This document shows positions 7,135 to 12,221 of a stretch of DNA of 12,221 bases, one piece after another. The position numbers were made by a program, and so were the translations under genes. Source of the DNA: an uncultured Paracoccaceae bacterium. GTDB lineage: Bacteria > Pseudomonadota > Alphaproteobacteria > Rhodobacterales > Rhodobacteraceae. How positions within the stretch are numbered: position 1 is the first letter of the stretch; every line of letters begins with the position of its first letter. The notes below the pieces were generated by a model that was not told where the DNA came from, searched no databases, and was given only the letters and a program-made list of their open reading frames with translations. The stretch lies in the NCBI GenBank assembly GCA_937952085.1, contig CALFYQ010000050.1:1-12221 (forward strand). Direction: 5' to 3'.

Positions 7135-7754
7135 GCGATCCCGCCTTCCTTCTCGCACCCGCCGCGGCCTTCTTCGCGCTCTGCGCGGCGCCGGGGCCGG
7201 CGACGCTGGCGGTCGCCACCACAGCGATGTCGGCGGGGCGGGGCGCGGCGGCTTCGCTCTCGCTCGGCCTTTCGGTCAGCCTCGGGCTCTGGGGCGCTCT
7301 GGCGGCGGCAGGGTTCGGGCCCCTTCTCGCGGCCTTCGCGCCGGCGCTTCTCGCCTTCAAGATCGGCGGCACGCTCTTTCTTCTCTGGCTCGCCTGGGGC
7401 TCGTTGAAGAGCGCGTTGCGGGGCGGGGCGCCGGCATCGGTCGCCGCGCCTCGCGGCGGGCGGTGGCTCGCGCGTGGCGCGACGCTCAACGCGATGAACC
7501 CGAAGGCGCTCCTCGCATGGGGCGCGACCATCGCGCTCGGCGTCGGGCCGAATTCGGGGCCGGCGGAGATCTGGGCGATCTGGGCGCTCTGCACCGCGCT
7601 CGGCCTCCTGATCTATCTCGGCTACGCCGCGCTCTTCGCCGCGGCCCCGGCCCGCGCGCTCTATGCGAAGGCGCGGCGGGGGATCGAGGGCGCGGCGGCG
7701 GTTCTTTTCGGCGCGGCGGCGCTTCGGCTTCTCGTCTGGCGGGCGGCGCCGTGA
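7131..7754 (+). CDS. LysE/RhtB-family amino-acid exporter
   Basis: A 207-aa polytopic inner-membrane protein of the LysE/RhtB exporter family, which pumps amino acids or related metabolites out of the cell. Evidence is an APGPATLAVATTAM segment (20-33), the matching second-half motif LNAMNPKALLAWGA (119-132), and about six hydrophobic stretches alternating with short basic loops, a pattern typical of the family. The GTG at 7131 is chosen because it gives the standard N-terminus, has GAGGG six bases upstream (7120-7124) and overlaps the pdxJ TGA by four bases. Its own TGA overlaps the GTG of acpS in the same way. The substrate cannot be read from the sequence. The coupled position between a B6 gene and a carrier-protein gene may mean only co-expression. 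The family call is solid; the substrate is unknown. Confidence 0.88.
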   Translation: MSDPAFLLAPAAAFFALCAAPGPATLAVATTAMSAGRGAAASLSLGLSVSLGLWGALAAAGFGPLLAAFAPALLAFKIGGTLFLLWLAWGSLKSALRGGAPASVAAPRGGRWLARGATLNAMNPKALLAWGATIALGVGPNSGPAEIWAIWALCTALGLLIYLGYAALFAAAPARALYAKARRGIEGAAAVLFGAAALRLLVWRAAP

Positions 7755-8155
7755 TCCTCGGCATCGGCTCGGACCTCGCCGACATCCGGCGGATCGAGAC
7801 GACGCTGAACCGCTACGGCGAGCGCTTTCTCGCCCGCGTCTTCACCGAGATCGAGCGCGACAAGTCGGAGCGGCAGAAGGACCGCGCCGCCTGCTACGCC
7901 CGCCGCTGGGCAGCCAAGGAGGCCTGCGCCAAGGCGCTCGGCACCGGGCTCAGCATGGGCGTCGCCTGGGGCGAGATGGGCGTCTCGAACCTGGAGACGG
8001 GGCAGCCGACCATGGCCCTCACCGGCGGCGCCGCGGCCCGGCTCGCCGCGCTCGTCCCCGCCGGGTGGGAGCCTTTCGTGCATGTCTCGCTGACGGATGA
8101 CCCGCCCTATGCGCAGGCCTTCGTCGTGATCGAGGCGCGGCCGCGCGGCGCTTGA
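7751..8155 (+). CDS. acpS: Holo-[acyl-carrier-protein] synthase
   Basis: AcpS moves the 4'-phosphopantetheine arm from CoA to the serine of acyl carrier protein, switching on fatty-acid synthesis. The 134-aa product shows the two Mg-binding blocks: GIGSDLADIRRIE (4-16, with Asp8) and RRWAAKEACAKALGTG (51-66, with Glu57). The C-terminal HVSLTDDPPYAQAFVVIEA matches the alphaproteobacterial form of the end motif. The start is a GTG at 7751 overlapping the exporter stop by four bases, and homology begins at its second residue. No good ribosome site precedes it, so translation probably depends on coupling to the upstream gene. A 366-bp noncoding gap follows before lepB, although acpS-lepB-rnc-era are usual neighbours. 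Confidence 0.95.
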   Translation: MILGIGSDLADIRRIETTLNRYGERFLARVFTEIERDKSERQKDRAACYARRWAAKEACAKALGTGLSMGVAWGEMGVSNLETGQPTMALTGGAAARLAALVPAGWEPFVHVSLTDDPPYAQAFVVIEARPRGA

Positions 8156-8187
8156 CGGCCGCAAAGGACATAGAGGCTTCACCGATC

Positions 8188-8216
8188 TCTTCGGCAGCCT
8201 GCAGTGCGGCCGAAGA
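8188..8216 (+). terminator. Hairpin after acpS
   Basis: TCTTCGGC (8188-8195) pairs perfectly over eight bases with GCCGAAGA (8209-8216) around a 13-base loop that can form two more pairs. It starts 32 bases after the acpS stop. No U-run follows, so if it ends the pdxJ-lysE-acpS transcript it is not a textbook intrinsic terminator. It could equally be the first element of the structured region that follows. Confidence 0.35.
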
Positions 8217-8228
8217 AGTAAGGTCGCG

Positions 8229-8339
8229 CCCTCGCCACCCCTCCCGGCGCGGGCGGCCGGCCCGGGCCGCGCCCGCCCTCTCCGCAGGCGGCCGCCCCCC
8301 TGGCGTCACGTGCGGTTCGGCCGGAGGTAGGGGCGACGG
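8229..8339 (+). other. Possible structured RNA or leader element
   Basis: Pairing by hand gives an outer stem between 8229-8248 and 8320-8339: about 17 pairs interrupted by single bulges or mismatches (such as A8237, C8244, U8328-A8329). Inside are hairpin A at 8249-8276 (seven pairs, a two-base bulge, then four more inside the palindrome CGGCCCGGGCCG) and hairpin B at 8282-8315 (CCGCA/TGCGG closing a GCC/GGC inner stem). Together they resemble a three-way junction. GGGCG (8331-8335), part of the outer stem, can instead pair with CGCCC (8347-8351). GC-rich DNA folds readily by chance, so this is only a candidate. It matches no RNA family I recognise, and strand is uncertain. Confidence 0.25.
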
Positions 8340-8469
8340 GATAAAACGCCCATGCCAGAGGAACCGGGCGCCCACCCAGGGGCGGCCGCGACCCTCTGCG
8401 CGCCATGCGGACGCTTCCGGTTCTGCGGCGGCGCATCGAGACCGACCTGCCGCGCGGCGCCGGCGCGGC

Positions 8470-8498
8470 TTGACACTCTCCGGGGCGGATCGCACAAG
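8470..8498 (+). promoter_or_regulatory. Candidate promoter for lepB-rnc-era
   Basis: A perfect sigma-70 -35 hexamer TTGACA (8470-8475) is followed after 17 bases by CACAAG (8493-8498), which matches the -10 consensus at only three of six positions. Transcription would start near 8505, just before the AAGGAG ribosome site of lepB (8510-8515). The weak -10 may mean that an activator is needed or that the spacing is misjudged. Confidence 0.45.
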
Positions 8499-8521
8499 CG
8501 GGCGCCTCGAAGGAGCGGACG

Positions 8522-9295
8522 ATGTCGAGAAGCAAGACCAGCAGGCAGAAGGAGGGGGTCGGCGACACGATCCGCACGATCGTCTGGGCGATCCTCATCG
8601 CGGCGCTGTTCCGGACGTTCCTCTTCCAGCCGTTCTGGATTCCGTCGGGCTCGATGAAGCAGACGCTGCTGATCGGCGACTATCTCTTCATCTCGAAATA
8701 TTCCTACGGCTACTCGAAGCATTCCTTTCCGTGGTCGCTGGCCCCGTTCGAGGGGCGGATCTTCGCCTCCCAGCCGGAGCGGGGGGACGTGATCGTCTTC
8801 AAGCATCCGCGTTCGGGCGAGGACTACATCAAGCGGTTGATCGGCCTGCCCGGCGACACGGTGCAGATGCGCGGCGGCAAGCTCTTCCTGAACGGCGAGG
8901 AGGTTCCGCAGACGCGCGACGGCGATTTCGTCGAGGACATCGTGCCCGGCGGCTCGCTCCGCTGCGTCGACCGGCCGGTGATCGAGGGAGAGGTCCGCTG
9001 CGTGAAGGAGCGGTGGACCGAAACGCTGCCCTTCGGCCGCAGCTACACGGTGCTGAACGCCGACGGAAACCTCTCCCCCGAGACCGACAACACGAAGATC
9101 TTCACGGTCCCCGAAGGCCAGTTCTTCTTCATGGGCGACAACCGCGACAACTCGAACGACAGTCGGCAGGGCGTCGGGTTCGTGCCGTTCGAGAACCTCG
9201 TGGGCCGCGCGGAGTTAATCGCCATCTCGTCCGACGGGCCGTTCTGGGAAGTCTGGAACTGGCGCTGGGGCCGGTTCCTGACCTGGGTGCGGTGA
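8522..9295 (+). CDS. lepB: Signal peptidase I
   Basis: LepB is the inner-membrane protease that removes signal peptides from exported proteins on the periplasmic side. The 257-aa product has one N-terminal membrane segment (about 18-37), then the catalytic block FWIPSGSMKQTL with nucleophile Ser44. The general-base block YIKRLIGLPGD has Lys104, and the conserved box MGDNRDNSNDSR lies at about 204-215. The 130-190 insert with two cysteines (Cys148, Cys160) in RCVDRPVIEGEVRC could form a disulfide. The ATG at 8522 has AAGGAG six bases upstream. rnc starts inside its stop codon (GTGA). A single membrane helix rather than the two of E. coli LepB is usual for alphaproteobacteria as I recall them. 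Confidence 0.97.
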   Translation: MSRSKTSRQKEGVGDTIRTIVWAILIAALFRTFLFQPFWIPSGSMKQTLLIGDYLFISKYSYGYSKHSFPWSLAPFEGRIFASQPERGDVIVFKHPRSGEDYIKRLIGLPGDTVQMRGGKLFLNGEEVPQTRDGDFVEDIVPGGSLRCVDRPVIEGEVRCVKERWTETLPFGRSYTVLNADGNLSPETDNTKIFTVPEGQFFFMGDNRDNSNDSRQGVGFVPFENLVGRAELIAISSDGPFWEVWNWRWGRFLTWVR

Positions 9296-9987
9296 GCCGG
9301 ATCGAGGCGGACACGCGGCGCGTGGCCGAGAAACTCGGCCACGACTTCGCCGATATGGGCCTGCTCGACACCGCGCTGACCCATCCTTCCGCATCCTCGC
9401 CGGCGCGGCCGTCGAACCAGCGGCTCGAATTCCTCGGCGATCGGGTGCTGGGCCTGATCGTCGCCGAACTTCTGCTCTCGCGCCATCCCGGCGCCTCGGA
9501 GGGCGACCTCGCCCCGCGGCTGAACGAGCTGGTGCGGAAGGAGACCTGCGCCGATGTGGCGCGCGAGGCGCTGATCGACCGCGCGCTGCGGCTCGGGCCG
9601 GGCGAGACGCGCTCGGGCGCCCGCCGGCGCACCGCCGTCCTCGGCGACGCGATGGAGGCGACCCTGGCGGCGGTCTATCTCGATGGCGGGCTCGAAGCGG
9701 CGCGCGACGTCGTCATCCGGCTCTGGGGCGGCCGCGTCGAAGGCCAGGGCGAGGAGACGCCGCGCGACGCCAAGACGGCGCTCCAGGAATGGGCGCAGGC
9801 CCGCGGCTTCCGCCCGCCGCGCTATCTCGAACTGGAGCGGAAGGGGCCGGACCACGCGCCGCGCTTCACCGTCGCCGCCCGGCTCGAAACCGGCGCGGAG
9901 GCGCGGGCCGAGGCGGGCTCGAAGCGCGCCGCAGAACAGGAAGCGGCGGCGACGCTCCTCCGCCTCGTGGAGGCCAATGATGAGTGA
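9292..9987 (+). CDS. rnc: Ribonuclease III
   Basis: RNase III cuts double-stranded RNA, processing rRNA precursors and regulating mRNAs and small RNAs. The 231-aa product has the catalytic domain first, with signature NQRLEFLGDRVLGL (42-55; metal-site Glu46 and Asp50) and VLGDAMEATLAAVYLDGG (116-133; Asp119 and Glu122). A double-stranded RNA-binding domain follows, from about 160 to 228 (DAKTALQEWAQARG ... SKRAAEQEAAATLL). The position equal to E. coli Glu38 is Gln43. The GTG start at 9292 overlaps the lepB stop by four bases and begins at homology; the frame is open upstream across lepB but without conserved protein there. era starts within its last codons. Length and both domains are complete. 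Confidence 0.96.
   Translation: MSRIEADTRRVAEKLGHDFADMGLLDTALTHPSASSPARPSNQRLEFLGDRVLGLIVAELLLSRHPGASEGDLAPRLNELVRKETCADVAREALIDRALRLGPGETRSGARRRTAVLGDAMEATLAAVYLDGGLEAARDVVIRLWGGRVEGQGEETPRDAKTALQEWAQARGFRPPRYLELERKGPDHAPRFTVAARLETGAEARAEAGSKRAAEQEAAATLLRLVEANDE
9969..9973 (+). promoter_or_regulatory. Ribosome-binding site that selects the era start
   Basis: GGAGG lies inside the end of rnc. Two tandem in-frame ATGs follow at 9977 and 9980; the second is six bases away, the first only three. This favours translation from 9980. Confidence 0.55.
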
Positions 9988-10909
9988 GGCCCGGACCCGC
10001 GCCGGCTTCGTCGCCCTGATCGGCGAGCCGAATGCCGGAAAATCCACCCTGCTCAACGCGATGGTGGGCCAGAAGGTGGCCATCGTCACGCATAAGGCGC
10101 AGACGACGCGGGCGCGGCTTCGCGGCATCGCCCATGCCGGAGCCCCGGACGGCTCCCGCGCGCAGATCGTCTTCGTCGACGCGCCGGGCATCTTCCGGCC
10201 GCGCCGCCGGCTCGACCGCTCGATGGTCGCGGCGGCCTGGGAAGGGGCGGAGGACGCCGACCTCGTCCTCTTCCTGATCGAGGCGCATCGCGGGCTGACC
10301 GAAGGCGTCGAAGCCATCCTCGCCGGGCTCGCCGAGCGGCCGAAGCTCCGCGTCGCCCTCGTCATCAACAAGATCGACCGGGTGAAGGCGCCCGCCCTCC
10401 TCGCGCTTTCGGCGGCGGCGAACGAGCGGCGGCCCTTCGAGGCGACCTTCATGATCTCCGCCGAGCGCGGCCACGGCGTCGACGACCTTCGCCAATGGCT
10501 CGCCGCGGCGATGCCGCAAGGCCCGTTCCTCTACCCCGAGGACGAGATCGCCGACCTGCCGCTCCGCACCCTCGCGGCCGAGATCACGCGGGAGAAGCTG
10601 ATGCTGCGGCTCCACGAGGAGCTGCCCTACCAGCTCACCGTCGAGACCGAGAGCTGGGAGGAGCGGAAGGACGGCTCCGCCAAGATCGGCCAGATCATCT
10701 ATGTGGCGCGGGACGGCCACAAGGGCATCGTGCTCGGCAAGGGCGGCGAGACGATCAAGGCCATCGGCGCCGAGGCGCGGCGCGACATCGAGGCGCTGAT
10801 CGGCCGGCGCGCGCATCTCTTTCTCGAGGTGAAGAGCCGGCCGGGCTGGCTCGACGAGAAGGAGCGCTTCGACGCGATCGGGCTCGACTTCGCGCCCAAG
10901 TCGGAATGA
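9980..10909 (+). CDS. era: GTPase Era
   Basis: Era is an essential GTPase that binds the 3' end of 16S rRNA and helps mature the 30S subunit. The 309-aa product has the G domain motifs in order: G1 GEPNAGKS (15-22), G2 around TTRARLRG (42-49), G3 DAPG (67-70, commonly DTPG), G4 NKID (130-133) and G5 SAERG (160-164). The C-terminal KH RNA-binding domain has VLGKGGETIKAIG with the GKGG loop at 253-256. The start overlaps the rnc stop by eight bases; an ATG one codon upstream is possible. Its stop overlaps the DUF1491 start (ATGA). Adjacent lepB, rnc and era is the standard order in many proteobacteria, which links RNA processing with ribosome assembly. Confidence 0.97.
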   Translation: MSEARTRAGFVALIGEPNAGKSTLLNAMVGQKVAIVTHKAQTTRARLRGIAHAGAPDGSRAQIVFVDAPGIFRPRRRLDRSMVAAAWEGAEDADLVLFLIEAHRGLTEGVEAILAGLAERPKLRVALVINKIDRVKAPALLALSAAANERRPFEATFMISAERGHGVDDLRQWLAAAMPQGPFLYPEDEIADLPLRTLAAEITREKLMLRLHEELPYQLTVETESWEERKDGSAKIGQIIYVARDGHKGIVLGKGGETIKAIGAEARRDIEALIGRRAHLFLEVKSRPGWLDEKERFDAIGLDFAPKSE

Positions 10910-11238
10910 TCGGGCGGCTCACCACCGATCTCTGGGTTTCCGCCTATCTCGCGCGGCTCCGGGGCGAGGCGATCCCCGCCTATCTCGCCGCGAAGGGTGA
11001 CCCGACCGCCGGCGCGGTGGCGGTGAAGGTGGCGACGATGGACGGCCGCGCCTCCGTCTTCGTGCGGGCTTACGGGCCGGATGGCGGCCGCATCTGGGCC
11101 CCGCTGGTGGAGGCGGCGCCCGAGGCCGAGGCGGACGCGGCGCTCGGCCGGCAGCGCGGCTTCGACCCCGATCTCTGGATCGTCGAGATCGAGGATCCGA
11201 AGGGGCGGAGCCTCCTCGATGCGGAAGGGCTCGACTGA
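10906..11238 (+). CDS. DUF1491 family protein
   Basis: A 110-aa soluble protein matching DUF1491, a short alphaproteobacterial family of unknown function. It begins RLTTDLWVSAYLARLRGEA (4-22), continues with KGDPTAGAVAVKVATMDG and ends with a segment of the type RQRGFDPDLWIVEIEDPKGR, all typical of the family as I recall it. No signal peptide or membrane segment. The ATG overlaps the era stop by four bases (ATGA), so translation is probably coupled. Its frame is open upstream inside era, which is not meaningful. Position between era and recO is usual in Rhodobacterales-like genomes, so a link to RNA processing or repair can be guessed but not shown. Confidence 0.87.
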   Translation: MIGRLTTDLWVSAYLARLRGEAIPAYLAAKGDPTAGAVAVKVATMDGRASVFVRAYGPDGGRIWAPLVEAAPEAEADAALGRQRGFDPDLWIVEIEDPKGRSLLDAEGLD

Positions 11239-11279
11239 GCCCCGCCGCCGACGCATCCTGAGAGGCGGGAGGACCCGAG

Positions 11280-11705
11280 ATGGTCGAGAAGCCGAAGACG
11301 CTCGAGGAATGGAACGCGCGCACGATCGGGCTTTTCCCCGATCTCCTCGGCGCGCGGTTCGAGAAGGTGACGGCGGAGGAGGTGGCGGGCGGCTTCGACG
11401 TGCGCCGCACGCTCTTCGCGCCAAACGGCTATCTCCATGCGGGCGCAGTAGTGACGCTGGCCGACACCGCCTGCGGCTTCGGCGCGATCTGCGCGCTGCC
11501 GGAGGGCGCGCTCGGCTTCACCACGGTGGACCTCGCCGCGAACTTCCTCTCCACCGCAAAGGGGGGGCGGGTTTCGGTGCGCGCTCGGCCGAAACATCTC
11601 GGCCGCTCGACGCAGCTCTGGGACGCGACCGTCACCTCCGAGGCCTCGGGAAAGGTGATGGCGGAGTTCCGCTGCGTTCAGATGGTGCTCTGGCCGAAGG
11701 GCTGA
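11280..11705 (+). CDS. PaaI-family hotdog-fold thioesterase
   Basis: A 141-aa protein of the PaaI / YdiI type, which hydrolyses acyl-CoA thioesters in the cytoplasm. The defining segment is NGYLHAGAVVTLADTACG (49-66), with Asn49, His53-x-Gly55 and the expected acidic catalytic residue Asp62. Then FTTVDLAANFLSTAKGG marks the central helix-to-sheet turn and ARPKHLGRSTQLWDATV the long beta strands of the hotdog sheet. The ATG at 11280 has GGGAGG seven bases upstream (11267-11272). It lies 41 bases after DUF1491 and five bases before recO, so it sits within the operon. The substrate (phenylacetyl-, aryl- or other acyl-CoA) cannot be told; no paa genes are nearby. Confidence 0.88.
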   Translation: MVEKPKTLEEWNARTIGLFPDLLGARFEKVTAEEVAGGFDVRRTLFAPNGYLHAGAVVTLADTACGFGAICALPEGALGFTTVDLAANFLSTAKGGRVSVRARPKHLGRSTQLWDATVTSEASGKVMAEFRCVQMVLWPKG

Positions 11706-11710
11706 CGCGG

Positions 11711-12221
11711 TTGGAATGGCGCGACGAGGGGGTGTTGCTCTCCCTCCGCCGCTTTGGCGAGGGCGACGCGATCCTCGACGTGCTGACGGCGGCGCATGGC
11801 CGGCATTCTGGCCTCGTGAAGGGCGGCGCCTCGCGCCGGATGGCGGCGGCGTTGCAGCCGGGCGCGACCCTCTCGCTCGAATGGCGCGCGCGGCTCGATC
11901 CGCAGCTTGGCGCGTTCCGGGCGGAGCAGGTCCGCTCGCGCGCGGCGCAGCTGATGGCCGATGGAGACGCACTCGCCGCCTTCGGCGCGGCCGCCGCGCT
12001 CCTCGCCGCCTTCCTGCCGGAGCGGGAGCCGGCGCCCGCGCTCTACGCCGCCACCACGACGCTTTTCGACCGGCTCGGCGCGGCGCCCGACTGGCGCGCG
12101 GCCTATGTGGGGTGGGAGCTGATCCTCCTCGCCGAGCTTGGCTACCCGCTCGATCTCGGCAGCTGTGGCGTGACCGGGGTGACCGAGGGGCTCGCCTTCG
12201 TCTCTCCGAAGACGGGGCGCG
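11711..12221 (+). CDS. recO: DNA repair protein RecO (partial, 3' end beyond window)
   Basis: RecO works with RecR and RecF to load RecA on SSB-coated single-stranded DNA. The first 170 residues are present. The N-terminal OB fold starts MEWRDEGVLLSLRRFGEGDA and continues with VLTAAHGRHSGLVKGGASRR. A helical domain follows, with WELILLAELGYPLDLGSCGVTG near the right edge, where the family keeps a cysteine. The start is TTG at 11711, chosen because the usual Met-Glu-Trp-Arg-Asp begins there, no ATG or GTG lies in frame close by, and GAAGGG (11696-11701) is nine bases upstream. It follows the thioesterase stop by five bases. The C-terminus is lost at the window end, not by mutation. Confidence 0.92.
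   Translation, partial: MEWRDEGVLLSLRRFGEGDAILDVLTAAHGRHSGLVKGGASRRMAAALQPGATLSLEWRARLDPQLGAFRAEQVRSRAAQLMADGDALAAFGAAAALLAAFLPEREPAPALYAATTTLFDRLGAAPDWRAAYVGWELILLAELGYPLDLGSCGVTGVTEGLAFVSPKTGR

Larger units (their letters stand above)
8156..8521 (+). other. 366-bp noncoding gap between acpS and lepB
   Basis: No protein on either strand in this stretch looks real: open frames exist, but their products are Arg/Pro/Ala-rich without recognisable motifs. One plus-strand frame is open across the gap and lepB into rnc, which is a composition effect. The gap holds a hairpin soon after acpS (8188-8216), a GC-rich region that folds by hand into a long bulged stem enclosing two hairpins (8229-8339), a competing hairpin (8331-8351), an inverted repeat CAGAGG (8356-8361) / CCTCTG (8393-8398), and a consensus -35 box near lepB (8470-8475). 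I looked for signatures of SRP RNA, RNase P RNA, tmRNA and common riboswitches and recognised none. Confidence 0.7.

Noticed and set aside
4491..7754. A plus-strand frame open for over 1,000 codons across the cyclase gene, pdxJ and lysE.
   Set aside because: Only its last 207 codons (from GTG 7131) look like a protein. The rest is Arg/Gly/Ala-rich sequence antisense to the cyclase gene or out of frame with pdxJ, as expected in very GC-rich DNA.
8152..8176. TTGACG ... TAGAGG promoter-like pair at the end of acpS.
   Set aside because: The spacer is only 13 bases, too short for a sigma-70 promoter.
8303..8330. Resemblance of CACGTGCGGTTC to a segment common in bacterial group II introns.
   Set aside because: The partner arm of that intron hairpin, domain V and any reverse transcriptase gene are absent; a 12-base match is probably chance.
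8156..8469. Known housekeeping RNAs (SRP RNA, RNase P RNA, tmRNA) in the acpS-lepB gap.
   Set aside because: None of their short conserved cores, such as the SRP tetraloop region or the RNase P GAGGAAAGTCC block, is visible on either strand.
8152..9987. A 611-codon plus-strand frame that would fuse an unknown N-terminus to RNase III.
   Set aside because: The upstream part overlaps lepB in another frame and has no protein character; RNase III homology begins at the GTG at 9292.
1..12221. CRISPR arrays, tRNA or rRNA genes, insertion sequences, phage genes.
   Set aside because: No regularly spaced repeats, cloverleaf-like sequence, transposase motifs or integrase motifs were seen.

Overview
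This window is a compact, very GC-rich stretch of bacterial chromosome (roughly 70% G+C by eye). Gene content and protein style point to an alphaproteobacterium, most likely Rhodobacterales or a close relative. The supporting signs are accD-folC adjacency, bamD-recN, the block pdxJ / acpS-lepB-rnc-era, and a DUF1491 gene between era and recO. This assignment rests on recalled gene order and protein motifs, not on a database search.

Layout. Positions 1-1535 (+) carry the 3' end of accD (acetyl-CoA carboxylase beta) overlapping folC. A short minus-strand gene for a DUF2798 membrane protein (1546-1773) converges on folC. After a 175-bp divergent gap come bamD (outer-membrane assembly lipoprotein) and recN (DNA repair), both +. 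A 596-aa minus-strand gene (4473-6263) converges on recN. It encodes an alpha-helical N-terminal region, a SLOG-like nucleotide-binding domain and a class III nucleotide cyclase domain. From 6355 to the right edge everything is on the plus strand: pdxJ, a LysE-family exporter, acpS, a 366-bp noncoding gap, lepB, rnc, era, DUF1491, a PaaI-type thioesterase and recO (cut off by the window end).

How the genes work together. Most are core functions: fatty-acid initiation (accD) and carrier-protein activation (acpS), folate (folC), vitamin B6 (pdxJ), protein export (lepB), RNA processing and ribosome assembly (rnc, era), outer-membrane biogenesis (bamD) and recombination repair (recN, recO). Many junctions on the plus strand are 4-base or 8-base stop/start overlaps (accD/folC, pdxJ/lysE, lysE/acpS, lepB/rnc, rnc/era, era/DUF1491), which suggests translational coupling within operons. 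A consensus -35 box before lepB suggests that the lepB-recO group also has its own promoter.

The least ordinary content is the SLOG-cyclase gene, which looks like a one-gene nucleotide-signalling module set among housekeeping genes and lacks one residue usually conserved in cyclase active sites. Second is the 366-bp acpS-lepB gap, which can be folded by hand into a long bulged stem enclosing two hairpins, with a competing downstream hairpin. I see no tRNA, rRNA, CRISPR array, insertion sequence or prophage gene.
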